Numbered from the stretch's first letter, positions 51,931-61,433 are shown. The stretch: DNA of 64,000 nt from Actinopolyspora lacussalsi subsp. righensis (GCF_900116555.1 NZ_FPAT01000001.1:558001-622000); one strand, 5' to 3'. Made by a program: numbers and translations. Notes: generated from the letters alone by a model not told the origin.

Positions 51931-52337
51931 CACACCAATAGCGCGAAGGTTCCACCGCCGACGAACAACGCATCGAGGATCGTCGGCAGGGTGTTGTTCG
52001 CCGTGTGGAAATCCGATCGAGGATTCGGGACGGCTGGACCCCTCACAGCGCGGAACCGCGCCTGATTGCTGGACAAGGGGCACCGAGCCCTGGACAGAAT
52101 CCGTCCTGCTCGTCATGGGCATTATCGCAGCCCTGTGTCACTGATGAGAAGGAGCGATGGTCCAGGGCGTCGGCAAGGTCGGGGTCGGAGGAAGAGCACG
52201 GGGGAATCGAACGTTTGCGACTATCGCTGCTGGTAGCCGCATCGGAGACGAGCACGTGACCGGCGTCTGAAGCCGGTCGAGCCAGTCGCCCGACCAGAGG
52301 TGACGCTCATCCCCGCCCAGCTCTTCCGCGAAACCCG
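51931..52337. other. 407-bp interval, no gene seen
   Basis: Short open frames on both strands without similarity. Lies between the IS630 relic and the antitoxin-like gene. Confidence 0.45.
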
Positions 52338-52604
52338 TTACTGGCGGGACTGGCCACCCTGGGACTGGTCGCCACGCTGCTCGGGTCCCTGTTGCCCGGG
52401 GCTTTGCCGACCCTCCTGGTCGCCCTGGGACCGCGTCCCCTGCTTGTCGACGAAATTCCGGACCTGCTCGGAACCCTTACTGATCTTGTCGTGGTACTTG
52501 CCGCCGGTCTTCTCGTCCGCGAAGGTCGACGCCTTGTCGATACCCCGCTTGACCTTGTCCGGGCTCTTGCCGGCGAGCCCCTTCAGCTTGTCCATCATGC
52601 TCAT
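52338..52604 (-). CDS. MT0933 (Rv0909)-like antitoxin family protein
   Basis: 88 residues from the ATG at 52604, with GAAGGAGAGG upstream. MSMMDKLKGLAGKSPDKVKR, GIDKASTFADEKTGGKYHDK and FVDKQG are the family core. The C-terminal ~30 residues are Gln/Gly-rich and disordered. No partner toxin gene is adjacent, so this is probably a solitary homologue, which is common in actinobacteria. A role as true antitoxin is doubtful. Confidence 0.85.
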   Translation of the reverse strand: MSMMDKLKGLAGKSPDKVKRGIDKASTFADEKTGGKYHDKISKGSEQVRNFVDKQGTRSQGDQEGRQSPGQQGPEQRGDQSQGGQSRQ

Positions 52605-52924
52605 GTCGGCCTCTCCTTCGCCGAATCGGTACACGGACCACTGAAGGCCCTCAGGCGTGTCATCGCTCTACCCTGATTGCGGCTCGGGTAAACCCGCCTG
52701 CCTCTCTTTTTCCATGACCAGCCGCGATTACGCCTCGTTAGGTCAACGATCCGCGGGGGCACGGTGTTCCCGAGGCCCCGAAGGAACACAGATCGGGGTT
52801 TGAAGAAGGTGTGGGAACGGATCGAACCAACCGCGGCCGGGTCCATCGACTGGTAGCGGACGGCCGCGGATTCCTCCCGACTCCAGACCAAAAAGTGGGG
52901 CTCCGGACAGATCCAAGCCCGGTG
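52605..52924. other. 320-bp interval upstream of the antitoxin-like gene
   Basis: No gene recognised. Should contain the promoter of the leftward antitoxin-like gene near 52620-52700. Confidence 0.45.
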
Positions 52925-53076
52925 GACAGGGGAAAAACGGACTCGAGCACCGCCTGATCACCAATGGCGCGGGCACTCCCGTGGCAGGGGGAGCCTCACC
53001 GGAGGCAACAGCAACGACATCGCCCGACTTCCACTGCCCTCGCCGCAGCCCTCACCCGCTACAAAGAACTCACCAA
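52925..53076 (+). pseudogene. IS5-family transposase relic
   Basis: Forward frames give GKNGLEHRLITNGAGTPVA, then after a shift LTGGNSNDIARL. These match the consecutive DDE-domain segments GKxGSKHHLIxDxxGIPLA and LTGGNRNDVTQL of IS5 transposases. A short YKELTK before a stop could be the original C-terminus after an internal deletion. Inactive. Confidence 0.7.
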
Positions 53077-53404
53077 ATGAGACACTGCCTCAGTTAGCCA
53101 CACAGAGTGAATCCACATGGCCGGGATGTGCACCCTGTCCTGCCTGGTCACAAGTTCGTGGTTGCTCCTCGCGGAGGATCCGAGTACGTACACCTGGCTG
53201 AGGTACGATCTGCTTTCGCAAGATCACACAGGATAATCCATCCAATGGAGCTGCGAGGAGTGGCGGACATGGTCGGTGGCACCGTGTGCGGATACGTGGA
53301 ACAGGGTGAGCTGGAGATGCCACGTTCGTCGATTCAAATATGACGCCGTACCACTCGTCCGTTGTACATCCCGTCCGTTGTACATCGCCGCGTTGAGGAC
53401 CTTG
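53077..53404. other. 328-bp interval upstream of the conservon
   Basis: Should hold the conservon promoter. A small forward open frame (MELRGVADMVGGTVCGYVEQ, ending near 53343) has no recognisable similarity or ribosome-binding site. Confidence 0.4.
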
Positions 53405-54907
53405 ATGTCTGCACTGTTACCTACTGCTCGCTGTCTTGAGGACGATGATCCTGAGGACTGTTCGGATCAAGCCGCCACGGATCTACGGAACCGCATGCTG
53501 TGGCTTGCCCTGCTGCCGGTGGTTCCGTTGCTCCTCGTGCTGGGTGCTGTCACGGCTATGCTCGTGACCGTCGATCGTTCGTTCCTGGGAGCCGCACTCG
53601 CCCTTTGTGCGTTGGCGATCGCGGCGGCCCTGCTGGTCGGTTTCATCGCCGTCAAGCGAATCAGGAACGGTGTCGAACAACTCCTGCGAAAACACGAGGC
53701 GGTCAGAGTTGACACTGCCGCCACCTCTGCTGACACGGCCGCTGTATCCGATGGGCTCTCTTCCCCGTCATACGGCAACGACGCGCTCCAGGCCGCGTTC
53801 GCGAAATTGGCGCGGGGCCTGGAGGCCATGGCCGACCGAGCGATCACCGAGATCGACGAGGCCGAACACCAGGTGGAAGACCCCGATCTTCTCTCGCGCC
53901 TGTTCCGCGTGGATCACCTCGTCAACCTGTCTCGCCGACAGGCGGAGAGTCTGGCCATTCTCGGCGGCAAGGCACCGCAGCGGCAGACACAGGATGACGT
54001 GAGCCTCCAGACAGTGTTGCGTTCCGCTGTGGCCGAGATCGAGCACTACTCCCGAGTGAAGATGACCGCGGTGGAGGGAACGCTGAAAGGTCCTGTCACC
54101 GCTGAGGTGATTCACCTGTTGGCGGAACTGCTGGAAAACGCCACCCAATTCTCCAGCGACAAAACTCCCGTAGTAGTGCGGACCGAAACCGTCACGGCCG
54201 GCGTCGCCATCGAAATCCAAGACCGTGGTCTTGGTATGACGAGCGAGGAGATCCACCGGTACAACCGCCTGCTCGAGGACGCCGATCGAGTCGACCTCGA
54301 CGAGCTTCTCGCGGACGGACGCATCGGGCTGTCGGTGGTCCGAGTCCTCGCGCAGCGCTACAACATCAGGGTCCGGCTGCAGACCAGCATCTACGGAGGT
54401 ATGGAGGCGGTCGTCCTGCTGCCGGACAGCTTGCTCACCACCTCGCCACCGGAACCCGCGCAGCCCGGTCACATCGCCCAAGACCCAACGCCCACGCCAC
54501 CGCCGTCCGGCGAGCCACCACCGCCGGTTTCCCGTGCTCACTCTCCCAGCCGGATGCAATGGACCGGCGACGTAGCAGAGCCCGCTGCCGTACCTTCGCC
54601 CGAGAGACGCGCACCGGCACCGCCCACTTCTGAACCGGCACCGACGTCACAGCCGGCGCGGACCGCTCCCCCATCGGCGGAGACGACGAGCTCACCCGCG
54701 GGCGGAGAGCGCCGTCGAGGTGACGCGTCGCAGCTTCCGCAACGCAGGCCCGGCACGGACAACCTTCCGGAAGAGTTGCGGACACGACAGGAGAGCGTCA
54801 CCCCGATCCCCGGCCACAACACGGGGTTGTTGAGCGCCTTCAGCCAGTCCGAGTCCGATCAGTCAGCTTCGTCAGAAGATCGGCGAGGCCCTTCGACGTC
54901 CACCTGA
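53405..54907 (+). CDS. conservon sensor histidine kinase-like ATPase (CvnA type)
   Basis: 500 residues. GAGG lies 6 nt before the ATG at 53405. There are two TM helices (about 35-55 and 60-85) and a coiled cytoplasmic region. A HATPase_c domain follows: LAELLENATQFSSDKTPVVV (N box), IQDRGLGMTSEE (G1), GRIGLSVVRVLAQRYNI (G2). The phospho-acceptor His of true kinases is not obvious (FRVDHLVNLSRRQAESLAIL), as usual for CvnA. A ~140-residue Pro/Ser-rich tail follows. Membrane sensor at the head of the conservon. Confidence 0.93.
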   Translation: MSALLPTARCLEDDDPEDCSDQAATDLRNRMLWLALLPVVPLLLVLGAVTAMLVTVDRSFLGAALALCALAIAAALLVGFIAVKRIRNGVEQLLRKHEAVRVDTAATSADTAAVSDGLSSPSYGNDALQAAFAKLARGLEAMADRAITEIDEAEHQVEDPDLLSRLFRVDHLVNLSRRQAESLAILGGKAPQRQTQDDVSLQTVLRSAVAEIEHYSRVKMTAVEGTLKGPVTAEVIHLLAELLENATQFSSDKTPVVVRTETVTAGVAIEIQDRGLGMTSEEIHRYNRLLEDADRVDLDELLADGRIGLSVVRVLAQRYNIRVRLQTSIYGGMEAVVLLPDSLLTTSPPEPAQPGHIAQDPTPTPPPSGEPPPPVSRAHSPSRMQWTGDVAEPAAVPSPERRAPAPPTSEPAPTSQPARTAPPSAETTSSPAGGERRRGDASQLPQRRPGTDNLPEELRTRQESVTPIPGHNTGLLSAFSQSESDQSASSEDRRGPSTST

Positions 54908-54927
54908 AACGCCCCAAGGAGTCGACC

Positions 54928-55344
54928 GTGACCCAGCCACAGGATCTGACCTGGCTACTCGCGAACCTGGTCAACCAGATTCCCCACACCCGAAGCGCCC
55001 TCTTACTGTCCACCGATGCGATTCCGCGGTTCTACTACGGTCTGGAGCGCGATGACGCGGACCGGCTGGCTTCCCTTGCCAGCCCCCTGTGCTCGCTGGT
55101 CCAGGAAGTGGGCAAATGCTTCGGGGGTGGACACGGGATGCGCCAAGCCAATGCCGAACTCGGTGACGGCAGTATCCTGGCGATCACAGCCGCCAGTGCC
55201 GGCAGCATCCTCGCTGTTCTGGCCGACAGCACGGTCAACGCCGGGGTCCTCAGCTACGAGATGCAGCAGCTCGGCAAGAAGGTGCCCAGCAGTCTGGCCA
55301 CCCCGTCACGAAGCTCCTCGGCGGAGGAGAGTCGGTCGGTATGA
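54928..55344 (+). CDS. roadblock/LC7-domain protein (CvnB type)
   Basis: 138 residues. The roadblock fold is visible as DLTWLLANLVNQIPHTRSAL, LSTDAIPRFYYGL and ILAITAASAGSILAVLADS. GTG start 20 nt after the upstream stop. Roadblock proteins regulate or scaffold the GTPase encoded two genes downstream. The stop overlaps the DUF742 start. Confidence 0.93.
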   Translation: MTQPQDLTWLLANLVNQIPHTRSALLLSTDAIPRFYYGLERDDADRLASLASPLCSLVQEVGKCFGGGHGMRQANAELGDGSILAITAASAGSILAVLADSTVNAGVLSYEMQQLGKKVPSSLATPSRSSSAEESRSV

Positions 55345-55697
55345 GCGCATTCGACAGTCACCCGCCTCGCGAGCAGGGGATACGGCCCTACCTGGTCACC
55401 AACGGGCGCACCCACCCCAGTGCGCCACTGGACCTGCTGTCCATGGTGTGCAGCACGGGGCAGGTCTCCCACGACGTGCTGGGACCCGAGCACTCCCAGA
55501 CGTTGCTGCTGTGCCGCTCCCCGACCACGGTCGCCGAGGTGGCAGGACACTTGCGGCAACCCGCGGTGGTCGTCAAAATTCTGCTTTCCGATCTCATCGG
55601 CACCGGTGCGGTAGCCACTCACGATCCAACCGCGACCGCTGACGTCACCCCGGACCTGATCGAGAAGGTACTCCATGGGCTTAGAAACCGACTCTGA
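55341..55697 (+). CDS. DUF742 protein (CvnC type)
   Basis: 118 residues: GIRPYLVTNGRTHPSAPLDL at the N-terminus and a winged-helix-like PTTVAEVAGHLRQPAVVVKI, the DUF742 core. ATG overlaps the roadblock stop by 4 nt, and its C-terminus overlaps the GTPase start by 23 nt. DUF742 proteins are fixed conservon members thought to bridge signalling parts. Confidence 0.94.
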   Translation: MSAFDSHPPREQGIRPYLVTNGRTHPSAPLDLLSMVCSTGQVSHDVLGPEHSQTLLLCRSPTTVAEVAGHLRQPAVVVKILLSDLIGTGAVATHDPTATADVTPDLIEKVLHGLRNRL

Positions 55698-56262
55698 CGC
55701 ATTCCCCTGGCAGCTCAAAATTCTCGTCGCGGGCGGATTCGGTGCCGGGAAGACAACCTTCGTCGGCGCGTCCAGTGAGATCGAGCCGTTGAACACCGAG
55801 GAGCACCTCACCACGGCCAGTGTCGACACGGACAGTCTGGCCGGTGTGGAACGCAAGTCCACCACCACGGTGGCCATGGATTTCGGCCGCATCACCTTCC
55901 CCGACGACAACATCGCGTTGTATCTGTTCGGCACTCCGGGCCAGGATCGCTTCTGGTTCATGTGGGACGAGCTGTCCCGCGGCACCGTCGGTGCGATAGT
56001 GCTCGCCGACACGCGTCGACTTCAGGACTGTTTCGGAGCGATCGAATTCTTCGAGCAACGGGGGATCTACTTTCTGGTCGCCGTCAACGAATTCGACAAC
56101 GCGATGTACTACACCCCCGACGAGGTGCGGAACGCTCTCGCACTGCCCCTGAGCGTTCCGCTGGTGATGTGCGATGCCCGCGACTCCCACGCCGCGACAC
56201 GAACACTCATCACGCTGCTCGAACACGTATCGACGACGTCCTCACCGCACCCCATCGGCTGA
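55675..56262 (+). CDS. conservon Ras-like GTPase (CvnD type)
   Basis: 195 residues. G1 GGFGAGKTTFVGA, G3 FGTPGQDRFWFMWDE (Pro/Gln arrangement typical of CvnD), G4 VNEFD and G5-like CDARD. The insert TEEHLTTASVDTDSLAGV is the family's switch I region. ATG lies inside the DUF742 gene. Acts as the small GTPase switch of the membrane-associated conservon complex. Confidence 0.95.
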   Translation: MGLETDSDAFPWQLKILVAGGFGAGKTTFVGASSEIEPLNTEEHLTTASVDTDSLAGVERKSTTTVAMDFGRITFPDDNIALYLFGTPGQDRFWFMWDELSRGTVGAIVLADTRRLQDCFGAIEFFEQRGIYFLVAVNEFDNAMYYTPDEVRNALALPLSVPLVMCDARDSHAATRTLITLLEHVSTTSSPHPIG

Positions 56263-56275
56263 CCCCAGGGAGAAC

Positions 56276-56839
56276 ATGATGTCCGCCAGCAATATGCGCC
56301 TCGTAGGCACGCCACCGGATCCGCACGTTCAGCACCGGATGGAACGGTTGCGAGAACTCGGCATCCGGGAAGAACCCGACTCGCAGTTCGATGCCCTCGC
56401 GCGCAGGCTCGCCGACGCCGCGGGCGCCCCCTACGCGATGGTGAACATCATCAGCGGCCAGCGGCAGTACTTCACCGGGCTGTACACGCGAGCCGAGTCC
56501 CAGACCAGTGCCGCGATGGAAGCGGCACAAACGGCCGTGTCACCGGGACGGGAGATGCCGAAAGACCACGGATTCTGCCCGCACGTGGTGTCCCGCGGAC
56601 TGCCACTCGTCCTCGGCGACGTCTGCTCCTACCCGCGGTTCACCAGCAATCCCGTGGTGGATCAGATCGGGATCCGGTCCTACATGGGGGCCCCGCTCAT
56701 CGACCACACCGGCCTCACACTGGGCACGGTCTGCACCGTCGCACCGGAGACCCACTCATGGGGCCGCCGCGAACTGGAGACGATCAAAGGCTTCGCGGCC
56801 GAGGTGATGGAGCTGATGCACGGCCGCGAGCGCCCGTGA
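56276..56839 (+). CDS. GAF-domain protein appended to the conservon
   Basis: 187 residues with a single GAF domain (QFDALARRLADAAGAPYAMV, DHGFCPHVVSRGLPLVLGDV, SYMGAPLIDHTGLTLGTVC). It includes a Cys-His pair (FCPHVV) common in this actinobacterial GAF group. GGGAG precedes two consecutive ATGs. It starts 13 nt after the GTPase stop, so it belongs to the operon. It probably senses a small ligand or redox state and feeds the GTPase system; the ligand is unknown. Confidence 0.9.
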   Translation: MMSASNMRLVGTPPDPHVQHRMERLRELGIREEPDSQFDALARRLADAAGAPYAMVNIISGQRQYFTGLYTRAESQTSAAMEAAQTAVSPGREMPKDHGFCPHVVSRGLPLVLGDVCSYPRFTSNPVVDQIGIRSYMGAPLIDHTGLTLGTVCTVAPETHSWGRRELETIKGFAAEVMELMHGRERP

Positions 56840-56984
56840 CGACCGAGGAGCACACAACGTAGCGCTCATGCGGGCGTGGCGGGTCCCGCTCCGGGACGCG
56901 CCGGTCGATACGTCGCCCCGTTGCGTGCCCGTGTCCGCCGCCGCAGGTACACACTGGCGGACACGGGACCCGACCGCGGCGGCG

Positions 56985-58202
56985 TCAGCTCGAACGTGGA
57001 AAGACACCGAGCTGGGGTGCCAGTCGCTCAGACCACGGGGTACGCGAGTTCCCCAGGGCCGTTTCGGCCAGCCGCAACCGTTGGATGTCGGAGGTGCCGG
57101 CGGGGGCGAAGATGTGGTGCGCGTCGCGGAGGTAACGCTCCACCGGGCTGTCGGTGCCGAGCCCGTACCCGGCGTGCACCTCCATCGCGGTCCGGGCCGA
57201 GTCGAGCGCGTACTCCACGTTGACGAGTTTGGCGTTGATCAGCTCCGCATCACACGGCATGGCGTTGTCCAGCGAGTGCGCGGCGTGATAGGCGGCCAGC
57301 CGGGCCGTCATCAGCTGGGACTGCATCTGCCCCAGTTTCTGCTGCACCGTCGGCAGCTGGGACAACGGTTGGCCGTAGCGGTAGTGCCGCTCCGCGAAGG
57401 CGACGGTCTCCTCCACCAGGGCGCGGTGGATCCCCAGCGCGACAGCGGTCAGGTTGGGCCGCCCGTAGAGGATGCTGGAGCTGTAGGCCACCGCCAGGCC
57501 CTGTCCTTCCTCGCCGAGCCGGTTCTCGGCCGGGATGCGGCACTCGTCGAAGACGAGTTCGCCGTAGCTGAACCCGTGCAGGCCCATCGATGCCTGGTGC
57601 TCCCCGAGGGAGAATCCGGGCCGGTCCGGCTCCACCAGAAACGCCGACAACCCCCGGGAGCCCTCCCCGGTACGAGCGACCACACCGTGTAAGTCGCCCA
57701 CGTGGCTGTTGCCCACGAAGACCTTGTGCCCGTTGATCACGTACTCGTCACCCTCGCGGCGTGCGGCCGCCGTCATGCCGAGTACGTGGCCGCCGGAGTC
57801 GGGCTCGGTGACGGCGATGGTCGGCAAGCAGCGTCCCGCACTGACCTCCGGAAGCCACCGCTGCTGCTGCTCCGCGCTCCCGAAGTGCAGGATCTTCGCC
57901 ACCCCCAGCTGGGAAGCCTGCACCATCGCGCCCATCGCTCCGCTGACCCGCGAGAGCTCTTCGATGATAATGGACTTCGCCAGATGCCCCAGGCCCATAC
58001 CACCGTGCTCGGGCCCGATCGTCACCCCGAGCCAGCCCTGTTCGGCGATCAGACGGGAGAGCTTGTACTGGACCGACCGGGACTGCTCCATGTCAGGAAT
58101 TTGCGGACGCACTTCGGTCTCGGCGAAGTGACGCACCTCGTCACGAAGGCGATCGTGGCTCGCAGTGGTGAACAGGCCGTCCATCTGGACTGCAACGCTC
58201 AT
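56985..58202 (-). CDS. acyl-CoA dehydrogenase family protein
   Basis: 405 residues from the ATG at 58202 (GGAGAAGT upstream). N-terminal helical domain, middle beta domain with the FAD-contacting AVTEPDSGGHVLGMTAAA and INGHKVFVGNSHVGD, and C-terminal helical domain with HAGYGLGTDSPVERYLRDAH, all in normal order. Oxidises an acyl-CoA or acyl-carrier-protein thioester; the natural electron acceptor would be ETF. The substitution of the usual GGYG by HAGYG places it near acyl-ACP/short-chain variants. Convergent with the conservon. Confidence 0.9.
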   Translation of the reverse strand: MSVAVQMDGLFTTASHDRLRDEVRHFAETEVRPQIPDMEQSRSVQYKLSRLIAEQGWLGVTIGPEHGGMGLGHLAKSIIIEELSRVSGAMGAMVQASQLGVAKILHFGSAEQQQRWLPEVSAGRCLPTIAVTEPDSGGHVLGMTAAARREGDEYVINGHKVFVGNSHVGDLHGVVARTGEGSRGLSAFLVEPDRPGFSLGEHQASMGLHGFSYGELVFDECRIPAENRLGEEGQGLAVAYSSSILYGRPNLTAVALGIHRALVEETVAFAERHYRYGQPLSQLPTVQQKLGQMQSQLMTARLAAYHAAHSLDNAMPCDAELINAKLVNVEYALDSARTAMEVHAGYGLGTDSPVERYLRDAHHIFAPAGTSDIQRLRLAETALGNSRTPWSERLAPQLGVFPRSS

Positions 58203-58469
58203 ACTTCTCCAATACCCGATCCGGTCGGTCACTGCCTGCCATCCGGCGTGCACGGATGATCAACAGGCTCGCACGGGCGCTCCAGCCGAAGTACCACCTT
58301 CATGGGGATTGACCCGAGAACTCGCACCACGCGACACGCGATCTCCGCGACTGGTCAGCGCGGCACGAGGTGCTGTGCTCCTCCAACATCACGCCGCCGG
58401 TGGGGCGCCAGCGGCACGGCTCACCATTCCGGCTCCCCGTCAAGAATCGGTCTCAAGTGGACCGTCCAT
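58203..58469. other. promoter region of the acyl-CoA dehydrogenase gene
   Basis: No gene recognised in this stretch next to the PLP-enzyme relic. Confidence 0.4.
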
Positions 58470-58810
58470 ACAATCCATAACAGCACTTCGCGTAGTTGGC
58501 CGGGTAGCCGTCACGTGAGTCGGCGCCTTGCCAGCGTTGGAGGGCACCTCGAGCAGCAGCCCTCCGGCATCGGCCACGGCGGCCGCTGAGCAGCCCGCGG
58601 CAGGTACGCGAAGACTGTTCCGCACCACCGGAGGTGACGAGGTCGATCAGCCCCGTCATCGATTTTCCCTCGTAAACCGGGTCGAGGATGGACATCCTCG
58701 AGCCTGCCGGTCAGCCGGATCGCGGATGCCTGCCACGCGGGGCATCCCAACCGTTGCCTGGTCAACAGCGCACTGCGCAACTCGTCGTGGCCGTAGCCCT
58801 CGTCGGCGCG
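58470..58810 (-). pseudogene. ACC deaminase / D-cysteine desulfhydrase relic
   Basis: Two minus-strand frames together read DEGYGHDEL, then ASAIRLTGRLEDV, and after a frameshift ILDPVYEGKSMTGLIDLVTSG. This is the C-terminal region of PLP-dependent ACC deaminase/D-cysteine desulfhydrase enzymes (EGYGxP, ...LExxxLDPVYTGKAMxGLI). The N-terminal PLP-lysine half is missing and the very C-terminus (YAHLGG...) is also scrambled. Confidence 0.75.
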
Positions 58811-59173
58811 CAGCCTGCCGGGTTCACCTCGCCGTGCTCCGTGCTGAAAGCGCACCCCTCGGAATCACTCCGCCCCGCCGCCACACCACCCGGGAACCCA
58901 CCAGACCGCGATCACACCAGCCCACCAATCGTCCACGTGCGACAGAGGCCGAAAGCACGAGGCTCGACGATTTCGACGCGACGACGGTGCACGCGTATCC
59001 CATGAACGCCTCGATTTACCAAACACATCAAACTCTCGCAAGAGTTTTCATTTTCACATGGCCGGATCGAGAATTTTCAAGATCAATAGCGCCCAGAACT
59101 GCTAGCGTCCCGGGCGCAAGATCACGAACGACGTTTCCGACAGCGATCACGTCGTGAATTCGAAGGGCTCGGG
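58811..59173. other. 363-bp interval upstream of the PUFA-like operon
   Basis: No gene. The last ~170 bases are AT-richer (59000-59110) and probably contain the promoter of the EF-hand/PfaD/PKS operon. Confidence 0.5.
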
Positions 59174-59905
59174 GTGGCTGAAGCACCGAAGGACGACGAA
59201 ACGACAGAGGTGACGCGCGGGTCGACACTGCGCGATACCGCGGAGGTGGCGGCCGAGTCCGTGTCCGGAGTGGCCACGGCGGGCGAGGCAGCCGCCGAGT
59301 CCAAACCGGACGCGGCGACCACCATCGCCGCGGCGGAGCGACTGGCCGCGAACCAGGACTCGTACCTGCGGCGCAAGCAGCTGTGGATGTTCGACGTGCT
59401 GGACGACGACGGCGACGGCGCGGTGACGCCCATCGACACGATGCAGTTCGCGCACCGCCTCGCACGGCTGACCGGCCACACCGAGGACTCGCCGCGGGCG
59501 CAACAGCTGGAAGCCACGGTGAACCGGATCTGGCACGCGCTGGTGGTCAAACCCGCGTGGGTACCGGACCCGGAACGGCTGGACAGGGAGCAGTTCGTCA
59601 CGGTGATGGCGAACAGCGTGGCGGAGACGCCGGACAAGACGCTGCAGTACATCGGCGTGGTCACGAACCTGGCTTTCGCGATGGCCGACGAGGACAACGA
59701 CGGACGGGTCACCCGGGACGACGGACTCCGGCTCGTCACGGAGGTGCTGCGCGTGGAGCGGGAGCACGCCGAGCACGCGTGGTCGGTGATGGACTCCGAC
59801 GAGAACGGCTACCTCGGCTACCCCGAGAGCCTGATGGCGGTCACCGACTTCATCATCAGCATCGACCCGCAGGCACCGGGCAACCTGGCGCTCGGACGCA
59901 TCTGA
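59174..59905 (+). CDS. EF-hand calcium-binding protein (calerythrin-like)
   Basis: 243 residues from a GTG start with GAAGGG upstream. After an acidic ~45-residue leader there are three canonical 12-residue EF loops: DDDGDGAVTPID, DEDNDGRVTRDD and DSDENGYLGYPE, with a degenerate fourth. The layout resembles calerythrin and other actinobacterial sarcoplasmic-type calcium-binding proteins. Only 4 nt separate it from the PfaD-like gene, so it is made with the lipid/polyketide synthase and may act as its calcium-responsive partner (inference). Confidence 0.9.
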   Translation: MAEAPKDDETTEVTRGSTLRDTAEVAAESVSGVATAGEAAAESKPDAATTIAAAERLAANQDSYLRRKQLWMFDVLDDDGDGAVTPIDTMQFAHRLARLTGHTEDSPRAQQLEATVNRIWHALVVKPAWVPDPERLDREQFVTVMANSVAETPDKTLQYIGVVTNLAFAMADEDNDGRVTRDDGLRLVTEVLRVEREHAEHAWSVMDSDENGYLGYPESLMAVTDFIISIDPQAPGNLALGRI

Positions 59906-59909
59906 CGCC

Positions 59910-61433
59910 GTGACAGGAGTGTTCGACGGTGCCGGCCTCGTCGAACTCGCCCAGCGGGTGACGAAGCCGGCGCACTTGGTGGCACACGAGCGGGACGGCG
60001 CACTGGGACTCTCGGAGCGGTCGATTCCGGGAGCCGTCGGCACGGTGCCGGCCTTGTACCCGGAGTGGCTGGGCGACCAGAGCTTCACCGAGGCGCACGA
60101 CGTGCGGTTCCCCTACGTCGCGGGCGAGATGGCGCACGGCATCACCGGCGTCGAACTGGTCGAGGCCATGGCGCGGGCGGAGATGCTGGCCTTCTTCGGG
60201 GCGGCAGGGCTCGGCCTCGAACGGCTCGACCGGGAACTGGAACGACTGCGGACCCGTCTCGCCGGGCGACGGAACTGGGGTGTCAACCTCATCCACCACC
60301 CCGACGACGCGACCATGGAGGACGCGGTCGCGGCGCGCCTGTTACGCGCCGGAGTACCGAAGATCTCCCTGTCGGCGTTCCTGGACATCACCCCCGCGGT
60401 GGTGCGCTGTGCGGCCTCCGGGCTGCGCACCGACGCGACGGGCCGGATCATTCGGAAGACCGCGCTGTTCGCCAAGGTCTCACGCCCGGAGACGGCCGAG
60501 CTGTTCATGTCGCCGCCCCCTCCCGCGCTGGTTCGTCGGCTCGTGGACACCGGCGAGATCACCGAGGAGGAGGGCCGTCTGGTCAGCCGGATACCGGTGG
60601 CGGACGACATCACCGTCGAGGCGGACAGCGGTGGGCACACCGACGGAAGACCGCTGGTGTCGATCCTGCCAGCGATCATGTCCCTGGCGCGGCGGAAGAG
60701 CCCGGGAGTGCGGGTGGGCGCGGCGGGCGGACTCGGCGACCCGGCCGCCGTGTCCGCGGCGTTCGCCCTCGGCGCGGCCTACGTGCTCACCGGCTCGGTG
60801 AACCAGATGTCGCGCGAGGCCGCGGTCAGCGACGAGGCGAAGGCCATGCTCGCGCAGGCCGGGGTGGCGGACGTGGCGATGGCGCCGGCGGGGGACATGT
60901 TCGAACTCGGCGCCAAGGTCCAGGTGCTGCGCCGAGGCACCATGTTCGCCGGCCGGGCGGCCCGGCTGTACCAGCTTTACCTCGAACACCCGTCGCTGGA
61001 ATCGCTCCCCGCCGAGACCAGGGACTCGTTGGAGCGCGAGGTCCTCGGGGCCGGCCTGGACGAGGTGTGGCAACGCACCGGGGAGTACTGGGCGCAGCGC
61101 TGCCCGAGCGAGGTCACCCGGGCGCAGGCGGACCCCAGGCACAGGATGGCGCTGGTCTTCCGCTGGTACCTGGGTAATTCGGTCACCTGGGCGGTCGACG
61201 GCACACCCGGCCGCCGCAGCGACTACCAGCTGTGGTGCGGCCCCGCAGCCGGAGCGTTCAACACCTGGACCGCGGGCAGCTTCCTGGCCGAACCCGGCGG
61301 ACGCACGGTCACGCAGCTCGCCCGCAACCTGCTCCGGGGAGCCGCCGTGCTCACCCGCGTGCACCAGCTGCGCGCCCTCGGGGTCCGCCTCCCCTCCGAT
61401 GCCTTCGACTTCCGCCCCCGCCCACTGGTTTGA
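59910..61433 (+). CDS. PfaD-like trans-acting enoyl reductase
   Basis: 507 residues, FMN-dependent TIM barrel of the nitronate-monooxygenase superfamily. PfaD/PksE signatures are present: SGLRTDATGR, VEADSGGHTDGRPL, VRVGAAGGLGDPAAVSAAFA and MAPAGDMFELGAKVQVLRRG with TMFAGRA. It reduces enoyl thioesters bound to the partner megasynthase in PUFA synthases and trans-AT PKSs. GTG start 4 nt after the EF-hand gene. Stop is 17 nt before the PKS gene. Confidence 0.93.
   Translation: MTGVFDGAGLVELAQRVTKPAHLVAHERDGALGLSERSIPGAVGTVPALYPEWLGDQSFTEAHDVRFPYVAGEMAHGITGVELVEAMARAEMLAFFGAAGLGLERLDRELERLRTRLAGRRNWGVNLIHHPDDATMEDAVAARLLRAGVPKISLSAFLDITPAVVRCAASGLRTDATGRIIRKTALFAKVSRPETAELFMSPPPPALVRRLVDTGEITEEEGRLVSRIPVADDITVEADSGGHTDGRPLVSILPAIMSLARRKSPGVRVGAAGGLGDPAAVSAAFALGAAYVLTGSVNQMSREAAVSDEAKAMLAQAGVADVAMAPAGDMFELGAKVQVLRRGTMFAGRAARLYQLYLEHPSLESLPAETRDSLEREVLGAGLDEVWQRTGEYWAQRCPSEVTRAQADPRHRMALVFRWYLGNSVTWAVDGTPGRRSDYQLWCGPAAGAFNTWTAGSFLAEPGGRTVTQLARNLLRGAAVLTRVHQLRALGVRLPSDAFDFRPRPLV

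Noticed and set aside
52338-52604. Toxin-antitoxin module
   Set aside because: Only the antitoxin-like protein is present; no small toxin gene lies on either side.
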